From positions 1 through 64,000 of the forward strand of contig JBAQPU010000002.1 in the NCBI GenBank assembly GCA_049306095.1: a stretch of DNA of 64,000 bases. Direction: 5' to 3'. The notes under the pieces were generated by a model. The model was not told the DNA's origin, made no database searches, and saw nothing but the letters and a program-made list of their open reading frames with translations. Every line of letters starts with the position of its first letter. Positions within the stretch are counted from its first letter, which is position 1. Origin of the DNA: UBA2336 sp049306095. Its GTDB lineage: Bacteria > Bacteroidota > Bacteroidia > Cytophagales > Cyclobacteriaceae. A program made the translations under genes and the position numbers. Below, piece after piece: positions 56,331 through 64,000 of this stretch.

Positions 56331-57785
56331 TTGAGTGTTCTGAATAAGGCCAAACGTGCCGGCAAAATTCAATTTATTGCCATCCTCATCAGCAAAGGTA
56401 TCGGGGTTATATTTACTGTCTTGTTGGCTCGCATACTTTTTCCGGAAGACTACGGCAATCTTACCGTTGCCCTGATTTTCACCGGCTTTCTCACGATATT
56501 CAGCAACTTTGGTTTTCAAACTTTCTTAATACAAAACAACAACGATGACCCTGGTATTCCTCACACTACCTTCTTCCTCGAACTTGCTTTTAGCGGCCTG
56601 GTAATAATAATATTACTGTCTTGTTCTTTCCTGGCGCAATATCATTTTGGAAATGAAGTTGTCGGTAATATGCTCAGGTTATATTGCATCAACATACTGG
56701 TGATATCCATCGGGCATACTCCCTTGGCTTTGTTCAAAAGAAACCTCGACTTCGATATATCCTCAGGAAGCGAAGTAGCCTACACTATTTCATCTAATAT
56801 TTTTCGCGTTGTTTTTGCGCTGAGTGGGTTTGGAGCGTTATGTTTTCCTATTGGCGATATTCTGGGTAATATCCTAAAAACGGGTATGATTTACTGGCGC
56901 TCAGCTTTCAGGCCACAATGGAAATTTTTTGAGAAGAGTAAAGTTAAGGAAATTTTGCGCTTCGGAGGATATACATCTCTTACCAGTATTGGTGCTTACA
57001 TGGCTAATCAAATAGATAAAGTTCTGGTGGCATCTGTTTTTCCTATTAAACAAGTTGGCTTTTATAACTTTGGGTATGCGCAGTCGGGATTGTACTTTAA
57101 TTTAATTCAGGCTTCACAAACAAGTGTATTGTTGTCGCTGTTTGCAAAATTTCGTGATAATCTTCCGGAAGCCAGGAGGGTGCTGATGAATGTTACCCGG
57201 TTGGTTAACTTTCTGGCATTACCTGTTTATGGTTATGCCATTTTGGAGGCAGAACTTATTGTGAAAGTAATTTTTTCTGAGAAATGGCTGGGGGCGGTAC
57301 CGTATTTCCAGATATTCGCTGCCGATTTTTTATTTCGATCATTCTTTACCGGCATTACTGGAATTCAATTAGCCTTTGGACTTGCTAAAAGTGCGGCCCG
57401 CACTAAACTTATTAATTCTGTTCTATTTGTACTTTTGCTGTTAATAGCTTCAGGTTTTAATAAACCGGAATACTATGCCTGGTTTTATTTTCTGGCTACT
57501 GTAGTAAGTACAATGCATAACGTGGTGGTAAATGGTAAATTATTGGAATTGAAATACGGAAGCTATGCAAGAAATTTTATACCGAACATGATTACTATAG
57601 CACTCACATTGATTGGGTACTACACCGTTTTTTCCATGATCCGGATAGATGACGATATGGTTAAATTACTGACTTCTGGTTTGTTTTTTAGCGCTTTTTA
57701 TTTTTTTTCCACCCTGCTTTTTAATCGTTCAATGTTATTGCAGGTGTGGCGCATAATACTTCCTGATACGTTAAAAAAAGCATGA
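56331..57785 (+). CDS. Lipopolysaccharide/O-antigen flippase (Wzx, MOP superfamily)
   Basis: A 484-residue membrane protein with about 12-14 hydrophobic segments. The N-terminus KAKRAGKIQFIAILISKGIG and ARILFPEDYGNLTVALIFTG, with NFGFQTFLIQ, match the Polysacc_synt family. The start is TTG at 56331; no ATG is near and the family begins here. It would move lipid-linked repeat units across the inner membrane for the polymerase at 60528. It is unlike the flippase at 18374. Confidence 0.88.
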   Translation: MSVLNKAKRAGKIQFIAILISKGIGVIFTVLLARILFPEDYGNLTVALIFTGFLTIFSNFGFQTFLIQNNNDDPGIPHTTFFLELAFSGLVIIILLSCSFLAQYHFGNEVVGNMLRLYCINILVISIGHTPLALFKRNLDFDISSGSEVAYTISSNIFRVVFALSGFGALCFPIGDILGNILKTGMIYWRSAFRPQWKFFEKSKVKEILRFGGYTSLTSIGAYMANQIDKVLVASVFPIKQVGFYNFGYAQSGLYFNLIQASQTSVLLSLFAKFRDNLPEARRVLMNVTRLVNFLALPVYGYAILEAELIVKVIFSEKWLGAVPYFQIFAADFLFRSFFTGITGIQLAFGLAKSAARTKLINSVLFVLLLLIASGFNKPEYYAWFYFLATVVSTMHNVVVNGKLLELKYGSYARNFIPNMITIALTLIGYYTVFSMIRIDDDMVKLLTSGLFFSAFYFFSTLLFNRSMLLQVWRIILPDTLKKA

Positions 57786-58756
57786 GAACTGAGGGTAATC
57801 CCATAAAACAAAACCCGGCACTGAAGGGAGGGTATAAGAGGCATCGCATCATCATGCCGGTGTATATACCCAACCACGAAGGGTATTATAAAGATGCGTT
57901 CGCGATTTTTGAACTTTGCCTGCAATCACTGATCGATACAACCGATCGCGCTCACGTTAATATTTCCATCATCAATAATGCCAGTGTTCCGGAGGTTGAT
58001 GAACTGGTGAAAGGAAAGCTGGCTACAGGGGAGGTAGATCAGTATGTATACAACCAGGTTAATCGCGGCAAGGCCGATGCTATTGTGGGTTTGGCCAAAG
58101 CAAGTTATGAGCCCTTTATTACTATTGCAGATGCGGATGTCTTGTTTGGATCAAATTGGTTGTATGAAATTGAAAAGGTAATCTATGATTTTCCACTAGC
58201 GGGAGCGGTTTCACCATTTCCAGCTCCCAATTTGAAATTCACTTTTACATCGTCAGTTTGGATTTCAAATTTTTTCACTATTAAAAGAGCAAAAGTAGTA
58301 TCCGACCATGATTTATTGAAGTTTGAAGAGAGTCTTGGTATTTCAGGTTTCTTTAAACAGGAAGATATAAAACAACAATATTATTTAAAGGGTAAATTGA
58401 CCAAAGCGATTGTTGGGAGTGGTCACTTTGTATGTACTTACCGGAGAGATATTTTTTGCTTTTTGGATTTTAAGCCAACGAAAATGGGTTTGAAGGGTGG
58501 ATTGAAAATCATTGATGAGAATGTAGACCGTCTAGCCTTTTGGCGCCTGAGTGTACTTGCCCCAAAGGTTTATCACATGGGAAATGTTTTAAATAGCAAA
58601 TCAATAGAGTTATTTTTGTCAGTCGAAACAGGTGAGAAATTTAGTGGAGAAATAAGTGAAGAAATAAAAATATCCTTCCTGAGGTATACTCCTTACTTTC
58701 TTCGTAAGAAAGTAATTTTTTTGATATTGATAATAAAAAAAATTGGGCTCAGATGA
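57782..58756 (+). CDS. Family 2-like glycosyltransferase (GT-A)
   Basis: A 324-residue protein with HRIIMPVYIPNHEGYYKDAF, ISIINNASVPEVDELVKG, then RGKADAIVGLAKASYEPFIT and the metal motif IADADVLFGSNWLYEIEK. A further block VGSGHFVCTYRRDIFCFLDF may bind the acceptor. No membrane segments are certain, apart from a hydrophobic tail near residue 310 (KVIFLILIIKKIG). ATG overlaps the flippase stop. Substrates are unknown. Confidence 0.82.
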   Translation: MRTEGNPIKQNPALKGGYKRHRIIMPVYIPNHEGYYKDAFAIFELCLQSLIDTTDRAHVNISIINNASVPEVDELVKGKLATGEVDQYVYNQVNRGKADAIVGLAKASYEPFITIADADVLFGSNWLYEIEKVIYDFPLAGAVSPFPAPNLKFTFTSSVWISNFFTIKRAKVVSDHDLLKFEESLGISGFFKQEDIKQQYYLKGKLTKAIVGSGHFVCTYRRDIFCFLDFKPTKMGLKGGLKIIDENVDRLAFWRLSVLAPKVYHMGNVLNSKSIELFLSVETGEKFSGEISEEIKISFLRYTPYFLRKKVIFLILIIKKIGLR

Positions 58757-59340
58757 TTCAGCAGTTAAGGCGCCTCTTAATTAGGGTAAGTGTTTTAATA
58801 GCTACGCGAAGAATTAAGAAACTTGCGACTATTGGAACAAATGTATTATTATCCCATCATTTTGTTTTTAAATGTGAAACTGCTGGCAGTCTATACGTAG
58901 GTAATAATGTGAGTCTAAATGGTTTGTGGGTTACGCAGGGAGGTGGCAGCATAAAAATTGGCAACTACTGTAGTTTTCGAACAGGAACGTATGTTGGTTC
59001 ATCGAACTTCATTATTATTGGTGATCACGTATATGGAGCTGAAAATGTCTTTATTATTGATAATAATAATCACCCAATTTCTCCCAAAGAGAGAAAGGAG
59101 ATGACCATGACGCAACCCAATTCACCATCATGGAAATGGAATGAAAGGGTAATTTCTTCTCCGATTATTATTGAAGATAATGTTTGGTTAGGCAGAAATT
59201 GTATGATATTAAAAGGGGTGAGGATTGGGGAAGGATCTATTGTTGCTGCCGGGGCAGTAGTTACGAAGGAGGTTCCTCCATTTTCTATAGTTGCTGGTAA
59301 CCCCGCAAGAGTGGTTAGAAAAATTGAGAAGGATTATTGA
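58753..59340 (+). CDS. Left-handed beta-helix acyltransferase (hexapeptide repeat)
   Basis: A 195-residue protein with repeated hexapeptides, ending in NVWLGRNCMILKGVRIGEGS and IVAAGAVVTKEVPPFSIVAG then NPARVVRKI, typical of sugar O-acetyltransferases such as those of colanic-acid and capsule loci. The middle has DNNNHPISPKERKEM, near the catalytic histidine. It probably O-acetylates the glycan or a precursor using acetyl-CoA. ATG overlaps the upstream stop. Confidence 0.87.
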   Translation: MIQQLRRLLIRVSVLIATRRIKKLATIGTNVLLSHHFVFKCETAGSLYVGNNVSLNGLWVTQGGGSIKIGNYCSFRTGTYVGSSNFIIIGDHVYGAENVFIIDNNNHPISPKERKEMTMTQPNSPSWKWNERVISSPIIIEDNVWLGRNCMILKGVRIGEGSIVAAGAVVTKEVPPFSIVAGNPARVVRKIEKDY

Positions 59341-59361
59341 TAATGGAAATCTTAACGAAAG

Positions 59362-60531
59362 ATGAAAGTTGCTTTATTTTCCCGCTCCATATATCCGCGT
59401 ACCGGTGGCTCAGCGTTTGTAACGGAACAGCTAGCCTGCAATTTTAAACGAAACGAATTCTTTGTTGTGGGTGGCCGTGATGTGTTTTCTACGAAAGTTT
59501 ATTCCCGATCTGAAATCCTTCCCGTCTTTTATTATTTACCGAGTCATGCCAGTATTAAGGGCAGGGGTGAGCGTTTTTTTTCATGGCTTGGTATTGTTCT
59601 ATTCCCTTTTAATGTATGGAGGGGGTATTGCTTACTCAGGCAGGAGAAGCCCTCAGCAATTGTGGGTACTTTCCCGGATGGTTATTTTTTACTTCTGTCT
59701 CTTGTATTGGCGCGGATATGTAAGGTGCCTTATTTTACCTATTTTCATAATACCTATGTTGAAAACCGTTCAGGGCTAAATCGTAAAATAGCACTTTATA
59801 TTCAACAGAGAGTTTTTGATGCTTCCCGGATTATTTTTCTGATCAGTGATGGCCTCAAAGAATTTTATGAGGAGCATTACCCGCAGGTAAAACGGTTTGA
59901 AACCCTTGAGCATTGTTTTAATGAAAGCCTGCCGCAGCGTATGGAGCCAGAGCAAAGGGTTAACAATAAGGTTTGGCAAGTAGCCTTTACAGGCAATTTC
60001 AATCATTCGAATATTGACGCTACCGTTCGGATGGTTAATGTGTTAAAAAATATGCCGGATGTGCGCATGAATTTTTATACGCCCGTGCCCAAAGCCCTGC
60101 TGGCGCTGCGGGGTGTAAATGTTTCGGCCATTCAGTATCATGGGTACCTGCCTGCTGATGCCTATCAGCACGAATTGGCAAAGAATGATATCATGGTGTT
60201 AACCCATGGTTTTTGGGGCGGATACTCGAATGTGGAATACAAAACCATTTTTCCCACACGCACCATTGAATTATTCCGCACAGGTAAGCCATTGTTTGCC
60301 CATGCGCCAGCAGAAAGTTTTCTGGCAAAATTTTTAATACGCAACGAATGTGCGATTGTAGCAGATAAGGCTGACGAAGTACAGGTAGCGCAACAATTCA
60401 GGAAACTGATAGAGAATGAACAGCTCCGGCAGCAAGTGGTAAAAAATGCGCAGCAGGTATTGCCGGTTTTTAATGGATCAACAGTGGCTGCGAAATTAAT
60501 TGACAGAATCTGTACTTTTGCGCCCTCATGA
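59362..60531 (+). CDS. Glycosyltransferase, GT-B fold (GT4-like)
   Basis: A 389-residue protein beginning KVALFSRSIYPRTGGSAFVT, with VPYFTYFHNTYVENRSGLNR in the first domain and WQVAFTGNFNHSNIDATVRM, GYLPADAYQHELAKNDIMVL and TIFPTRTIELFRTGKPLFAH in the second. The last block corresponds to the donor site, though the usual glutamate pair is reduced. ATG start at 59362. It is coupled to the polymerase gene that follows by an ATGA overlap. Confidence 0.83.
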   Translation: MKVALFSRSIYPRTGGSAFVTEQLACNFKRNEFFVVGGRDVFSTKVYSRSEILPVFYYLPSHASIKGRGERFFSWLGIVLFPFNVWRGYCLLRQEKPSAIVGTFPDGYFLLLSLVLARICKVPYFTYFHNTYVENRSGLNRKIALYIQQRVFDASRIIFLISDGLKEFYEEHYPQVKRFETLEHCFNESLPQRMEPEQRVNNKVWQVAFTGNFNHSNIDATVRMVNVLKNMPDVRMNFYTPVPKALLALRGVNVSAIQYHGYLPADAYQHELAKNDIMVLTHGFWGGYSNVEYKTIFPTRTIELFRTGKPLFAHAPAESFLAKFLIRNECAIVADKADEVQVAQQFRKLIENEQLRQQVVKNAQQVLPVFNGSTVAAKLIDRICTFAPS

Positions 60532-61745
60532 ACCTCGACCGTTTCATTTTTTTTCTGGTATGCCTGCTTGCCTTTACCATTAACCTGGAGAATTTTTTTA
60601 ACGTTTTTTTTGGCATCAATACCCCTTTTGAGTTATACCGGTTAATTGCGCTTGCATTAATTGTGTTGCTACTTGTTCAGAAGCATCATCGCAGGCGTTG
60701 GGATAAGGCGGATAGACTTATTTTTTTCGTGTTCAGCTGGGGGGCTATGATGGCGATCATTCGTTTTTTATTTGCCTTTGTTAACATTGAGGCCATGGCT
60801 GTAAACTACATTTTATTTGGGATTAATTTTTTCATGTTTTATTCCCTTAAAAATTTTTCATGGACGTTATCCAGGAGTTCCGTGGTTATACTTTGGTATA
60901 ATGCGGGCCTGTTGGCAAACCTGTTGCATTTTCAGGTTATTGGGGTTGAGACCGGACCCAATGTTGATTTTGCCCGGGCAGCAGGGTTTTTCTCAAACCC
61001 AAATAGCCTCGCTCTTGCGTGCCTGTTTGGAATTTTAGGATGCTTTTTTGTTTTTATTTGCAGTAGTAAGGCATGGATGCGGTACCTTAGTGTTGTTTTT
61101 TTTCTCATTGATTTTTATGTTTTAAATCAGACATCTTCACGGGCGGGAGCAATAATTGCAGGATTACTGTTATTGCTAATTACCATCTGGTACTACTATA
61201 CCCAGCGTAGAATTGTGAGCAGATTTGTTATGGTTACTACCGTAGTTTTAGTGTATTTATTTTCGGGATCCTTCACGATTGGAGCATTGGAGCGTCAACG
61301 TTCAAGGGAAGACCGGCAAGTAAAGGAAGAACGGGAAGCCCTTACCCAAGCGGGTCTTGACGCCTTTGTCGATACAAAATTTATGGGTCTTGGATTGGGC
61401 CAATTCAAAGAAATTAATAATTTCTATAAGTATGTTTACCCGTATAATGCCGGTATTGCTAACGTACGCAGGCAAAAAAACGAGGGATTGGTAACGCATA
61501 ATAGTTATATACAGATTTTAGCAGAGATAGGCGCAGTAGGCTTTTTTGCTTTGATTGGATTTTGGTTTTCTGTTTTGTCAAGAGCGATTAATAATAGAAA
61601 GATTAATAGACATTTTTTCTTTTTTCAGATTGGCATTATCGGTATTGGTATAATATACTCTATTGGTCACGTAATTTATCTCGCTCCAAATTTATGGTTT
61701 TGCCTTTCTTTTATTTTTCCATTGAAACTTTATAAAGACAGATGA
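60528..61745 (+). CDS. O-antigen polymerase / ligase family membrane protein (Wzy/WaaL-like)
   Basis: A 405-residue membrane protein with about 10 hydrophobic segments. A large hydrophilic loop holds DTKFMGLGLGQFKEINNFYK and VTHNSYIQILAEIGAVGFFA, the G-x-G and H-N-x-(Y/F) signature of the Wzy_C/O-antigen ligase family. Since a Wzx and a Wza/Wzc pair are present and no other polymerase is seen, polymerase is the more likely role. The ATG overlaps the upstream stop. Confidence 0.86.
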   Translation: MNLDRFIFFLVCLLAFTINLENFFNVFFGINTPFELYRLIALALIVLLLVQKHHRRRWDKADRLIFFVFSWGAMMAIIRFLFAFVNIEAMAVNYILFGINFFMFYSLKNFSWTLSRSSVVILWYNAGLLANLLHFQVIGVETGPNVDFARAAGFFSNPNSLALACLFGILGCFFVFICSSKAWMRYLSVVFFLIDFYVLNQTSSRAGAIIAGLLLLLITIWYYYTQRRIVSRFVMVTTVVLVYLFSGSFTIGALERQRSREDRQVKEEREALTQAGLDAFVDTKFMGLGLGQFKEINNFYKYVYPYNAGIANVRRQKNEGLVTHNSYIQILAEIGAVGFFALIGFWFSVLSRAINNRKINRHFFFFQIGIIGIGIIYSIGHVIYLAPNLWFCLSFIFPLKLYKDR

Positions 61746-62848
61746 GCGCTAAAAAGAAAATACTATTTGTAGGTTCATTTATTGCTCCTTCTGATGGTAG
61801 AATTGGTGGGCAATATTTTGCGAGTAAGTCATTGATTGAAAGCGATCTCGCTAAAGTGTATAATTTTGTAAAGGTTGATTCAACAATTGATTCTATTCGT
61901 GTTGGCTCAGTATTCTTACGGTTGCACAAAGTAATTGGAAGGGGCTTAAGAATATTTGCTATACTTTTTTCTCAAAAGATTGATGGCGTATTGCTTTTTT
62001 CCAGTTCTGGTTTAAGTTTTATTGAAAAAGGGACAATCGGTGTAATTTCTAAACTTTTTTTTAAAAAAGTAATAATTTTTCCTCGGTCAGGATTCATTAT
62101 TGATAACCTCGAAGGAAGTCAAATTTTCAGGTTGTATTTTAAAATTGTAGTTAGAATGTGTGATTCGGTTATTTGTCAAAGCAATTTTTGGAAAGAAAAA
62201 TTTTCACTTTACACCCCGCGCAAAATGGATAGGAAATTCCATGTCATAGAGAATTGGCTTCCAGATTCGTACTGGAAGTTACCACAAAAAAAAATGGATT
62301 TTGATGAGAATAGACCCTTGAAGTTGGTATACTTTAACCGAATTGAAAAGGAAAAAGGTATCTATGATTTTTTGGAAACAATGAAAATCTTGCAAAGAGA
62401 AAGAATTTCGGTAACGGCAACTATATATGGTGATGGTCGAGAACAGGAAAATGTTATTCGTGCCATTGCTTCAGAACCGATTCTAAATACAACCTATGGG
62501 GGTTGGCTTTCTGCTGATTGCAAACAGGCTATCCAAGCCTTTGATCTTTGTGTCTTTACGTCCCATCGTGAAGGATTTCCCAATGCTCTGTTAGAAGGAA
62601 TGGCGTACGGTGTGCCTCACATGGCAACCACTGTTGGCTCGGTTAATGATTTAATCATTTCTGGGTACAATGGAGTTTTAGTGGAAGTTAAGTCGCCTGA
62701 GCAAATGGCAAATGCCATTCGTGATTTGGTTAAGAATAAACAGCTACTTCAGATTTATTCTACCCGTTCACTTGAACGGATTTCTAGCAAGAATACGCTT
62801 TCATCTGCAGTTTATAGTTTTGCAAAACTGTTCGAAAGAGTTTTATGA
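61742..62848 (+). CDS. Glycosyltransferase family 4-like
   Basis: A 368-residue GT-B enzyme. KILFVGSFIAPSDGRIGGQY opens the first domain, and the second has LKLVYFNRIEKEKGIYDFLE, TATIYGDGREQENVIRAIA and FDLCVFTSHREGFPNALLEG then MAYGVPHMATTVGS, with the family glutamate pair (E-G-F-P-N-A-x-x-E) intact. ATG overlaps the polymerase stop; the acetyltransferase after it overlaps its stop in turn. Specificity unknown. Confidence 0.88.
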   Translation: MSAKKKILFVGSFIAPSDGRIGGQYFASKSLIESDLAKVYNFVKVDSTIDSIRVGSVFLRLHKVIGRGLRIFAILFSQKIDGVLLFSSSGLSFIEKGTIGVISKLFFKKVIIFPRSGFIIDNLEGSQIFRLYFKIVVRMCDSVICQSNFWKEKFSLYTPRKMDRKFHVIENWLPDSYWKLPQKKMDFDENRPLKLVYFNRIEKEKGIYDFLETMKILQRERISVTATIYGDGREQENVIRAIASEPILNTTYGGWLSADCKQAIQAFDLCVFTSHREGFPNALLEGMAYGVPHMATTVGSVNDLIISGYNGVLVEVKSPEQMANAIRDLVKNKQLLQIYSTRSLERISSKNTLSSAVYSFAKLFERVL

Positions 62849-63318
62849 AAAATCCACCATTATTATTATTTCGTTTTGGGAATTTTCTATTCCGTAATAA
62901 GCTAGTATTTTTAGCTACAATTATTACTTGGCTAAACAGACTAATCTTTGCGACATTTATACCCTCTTCAGCTACTATTGGAAAGAATTTTCAACTTGGG
63001 TATTGGGGACTTGGTGTAGTGATTCATTCACGCTGTGTCATTGGGAATAATTGCCTGGTTAGTCAAAACGTAACTATTGGTCGCAATTTTGGGAGCCAGG
63101 GAATACCCAAAATCGGTAATGATGTTTATGTTGGAGCAGGAAGTGTGTTGTTTGGAGATATTGAAATTGGTGACAATGTTATTATTGGGGCAAATAGTCT
63201 AATTAATAAAAATATACCTTCGAATTGTACCGTTGTGGGAAATCCCCTTAGGATTATTGCCCGCGATCGTGTGTTGAAGTATTATGAATTAGATACTATT
63301 GTGCACCTTGTGAATTAA
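62845..63318 (+). CDS. Serine-acetyltransferase-like hexapeptide acyltransferase
   Basis: A 157-residue protein with a hydrophobic N-terminal part and a left-handed beta-helix: IGKNFQLGYWGLGVVIHSRC, VIGNNCLVSQNVTIGRNFGS, VYVGAGSVLFGDIEIGDNVI, IGANSLINKNIPSNCTVVGN. This is the C-terminal catalytic half of CysE-like enzymes without their helical N-terminal domain, as is common in capsule loci. It probably acetylates a sugar. ATG overlaps the upstream stop. Confidence 0.85.
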   Translation: MKNPPLLLFRFGNFLFRNKLVFLATIITWLNRLIFATFIPSSATIGKNFQLGYWGLGVVIHSRCVIGNNCLVSQNVTIGRNFGSQGIPKIGNDVYVGAGSVLFGDIEIGDNVIIGANSLINKNIPSNCTVVGNPLRIIARDRVLKYYELDTIVHLVN

Positions 63319-63366
63319 CTTAGCTGGCTTGCCCCGAAACAGTTGCTTTCTATATTATTTCTTTGA

Positions 63367-64000
63367 ATGAATTTTAGGCTGTCGCTTTACTGCCGTACTT
63401 TAAAGCATGTTACACTGCGTCAGTTTTACTATTACCTACTGTATTGGGTTAGAAAGCATTTGTCTTTAAGCAGTGTTGCTACTTCCAATCCATTTGGTAA
63501 GGGTCACTTTCTTATTCTTGAACCTCGACCAATTGTGACTGATAGATGCGTAGATGAAACCAATTGTTTTATATTATTAAACAAACCAGTCTCTTTTCCT
63601 GATGGTGCGATTGATTGGAATTATTCAGCAAACGGAAAATTGTGGACATATCATCTTAATTACTTTGATTTTCTTCAACAACCTGGGTTGCCCGACAATT
63701 TTAAATTTAATCTAATTCATGATTACTACTCCAAAAGAAGGCAACTTAAACATGGCATAGAACCATATTGTATTTCATTACGAAATATTAATCTGATATA
63801 CTATTTATCGGAAACTCGTAATACAAGTGTGGAATTTGATGAATTAATAGGAAGCCATTACCTGGTGCTGTTACGAAATGTCGAGTACCACTTACGCGCG
63901 AATCACTTGCTCGAAAATGCATGTTCATTGGTGGTGGGGTCTTTCTATTTTCGAAATAAACAACTTTATGCAAAAGGAAGTCGGTTATTGGTAGCGCAGT
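63367..64000 (+). CDS. Heparinase II/III-like protein, N-terminal part (cut by window edge)
   Basis: My own translation from ATG 63367 gives an open frame of 211 codons to the end of the window. Blocks IDWNYSANGKLWTYHLNYFD, then FLQQPGLPDN, EPYCISLRNINLIYYLSE and LRANHLLENACSLVVGSFYF match the alpha-helical N-terminal domain of heparinase II/III and alginate-lyase-type proteins. Members of this group found inside capsule synthesis loci may edit or epimerise uronic-acid-containing chains. The catalytic domain lies beyond the window. No signal peptide is clear. Confidence 0.78.
   Translation, partial: MNFRLSLYCRTLKHVTLRQFYYYLLYWVRKHLSLSSVATSNPFGKGHFLILEPRPIVTDRCVDETNCFILLNKPVSFPDGAIDWNYSANGKLWTYHLNYFDFLQQPGLPDNFKFNLIHDYYSKRRQLKHGIEPYCISLRNINLIYYLSETRNTSVEFDELIGSHYLVLLRNVEYHLRANHLLENACSLVVGSFYFRNKQLYAKGSRLLVAQ

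Overview
The window looks like chromosome from a Cytophagales-type member of the Bacteroidota. Supporting signs are a fused two-domain E1 2-oxoacid dehydrogenase, the small IPExxxVDY-family gene next to pyruvate kinase, a Bacteroidota-type AMP nucleosidase, TAnnTTTG promoter-like motifs, and weak or absent Shine-Dalgarno sequences. No species can be named from the sequence alone.

Layout. Positions 1-11.9 kb hold housekeeping genes: a cut-off Omp85 protein, lgt, nadE, the acpP-fabF-rnc run, an IPExxxVDY gene with pyk, rqcH, a PhnP-like hydrolase and miaA. Positions 12-24.8 kb hold a first surface-glycan region: glycosyltransferases, two polysaccharide deacetylases, two methyltransferases and a flippase, with ruvC and an RsbU-like phosphatase between them. 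It is followed by tatD and ansA. A tRNA-Ser(GGA) gene at 26.7 kb is the attachment site of a compact integrated element of about 4.5 kb (26.8-31.3 kb), bounded by a 13-bp direct repeat. The element carries a tyrosine integrase, an excisionase-like protein, a winged-helix protein, a terminase-small-subunit-like protein and several unknown genes in overlapping reading frames. No capsid or tail gene is present. Positions 31.5-37.9 kb return to metabolism: MFS transporter, AMP nucleosidase, HsdR-N-like protein, alanine dehydrogenase and E1.

Positions 38-43.9 kb encode sulfate uptake and activation (SLC13 permease, cysC, cysD, cysN, cysQ). The run is split by a small GIY-YIG nuclease gene flanked by inverted hairpin repeats. 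No sulfate reduction gene is visible. The run leads directly into a capsule or O-antigen locus (43.9 kb to the window end): UDP-xylose, GDP-fucose and sialic-acid-type sugar synthesis, Wza/Wzc export, a flippase, a polymerase or ligase, several glycosyl- and acyltransferases, and a heparinase-like gene cut by the window edge. The genes from about 44.9 kb look more A+T rich, which would fit horizontal exchange.

The most unusual features outside genes are tandem repeats that all have a 7-bp period but differ in sequence from place to place. They lie next to or inside gene ends, and supply the last codons of rqcH and the PhnP-like gene and the probable start codon of a deacetylase gene. A second class consists of REP-like hairpins; two of them flank the GIY-YIG gene and differ from each other by paired, compensating base changes.
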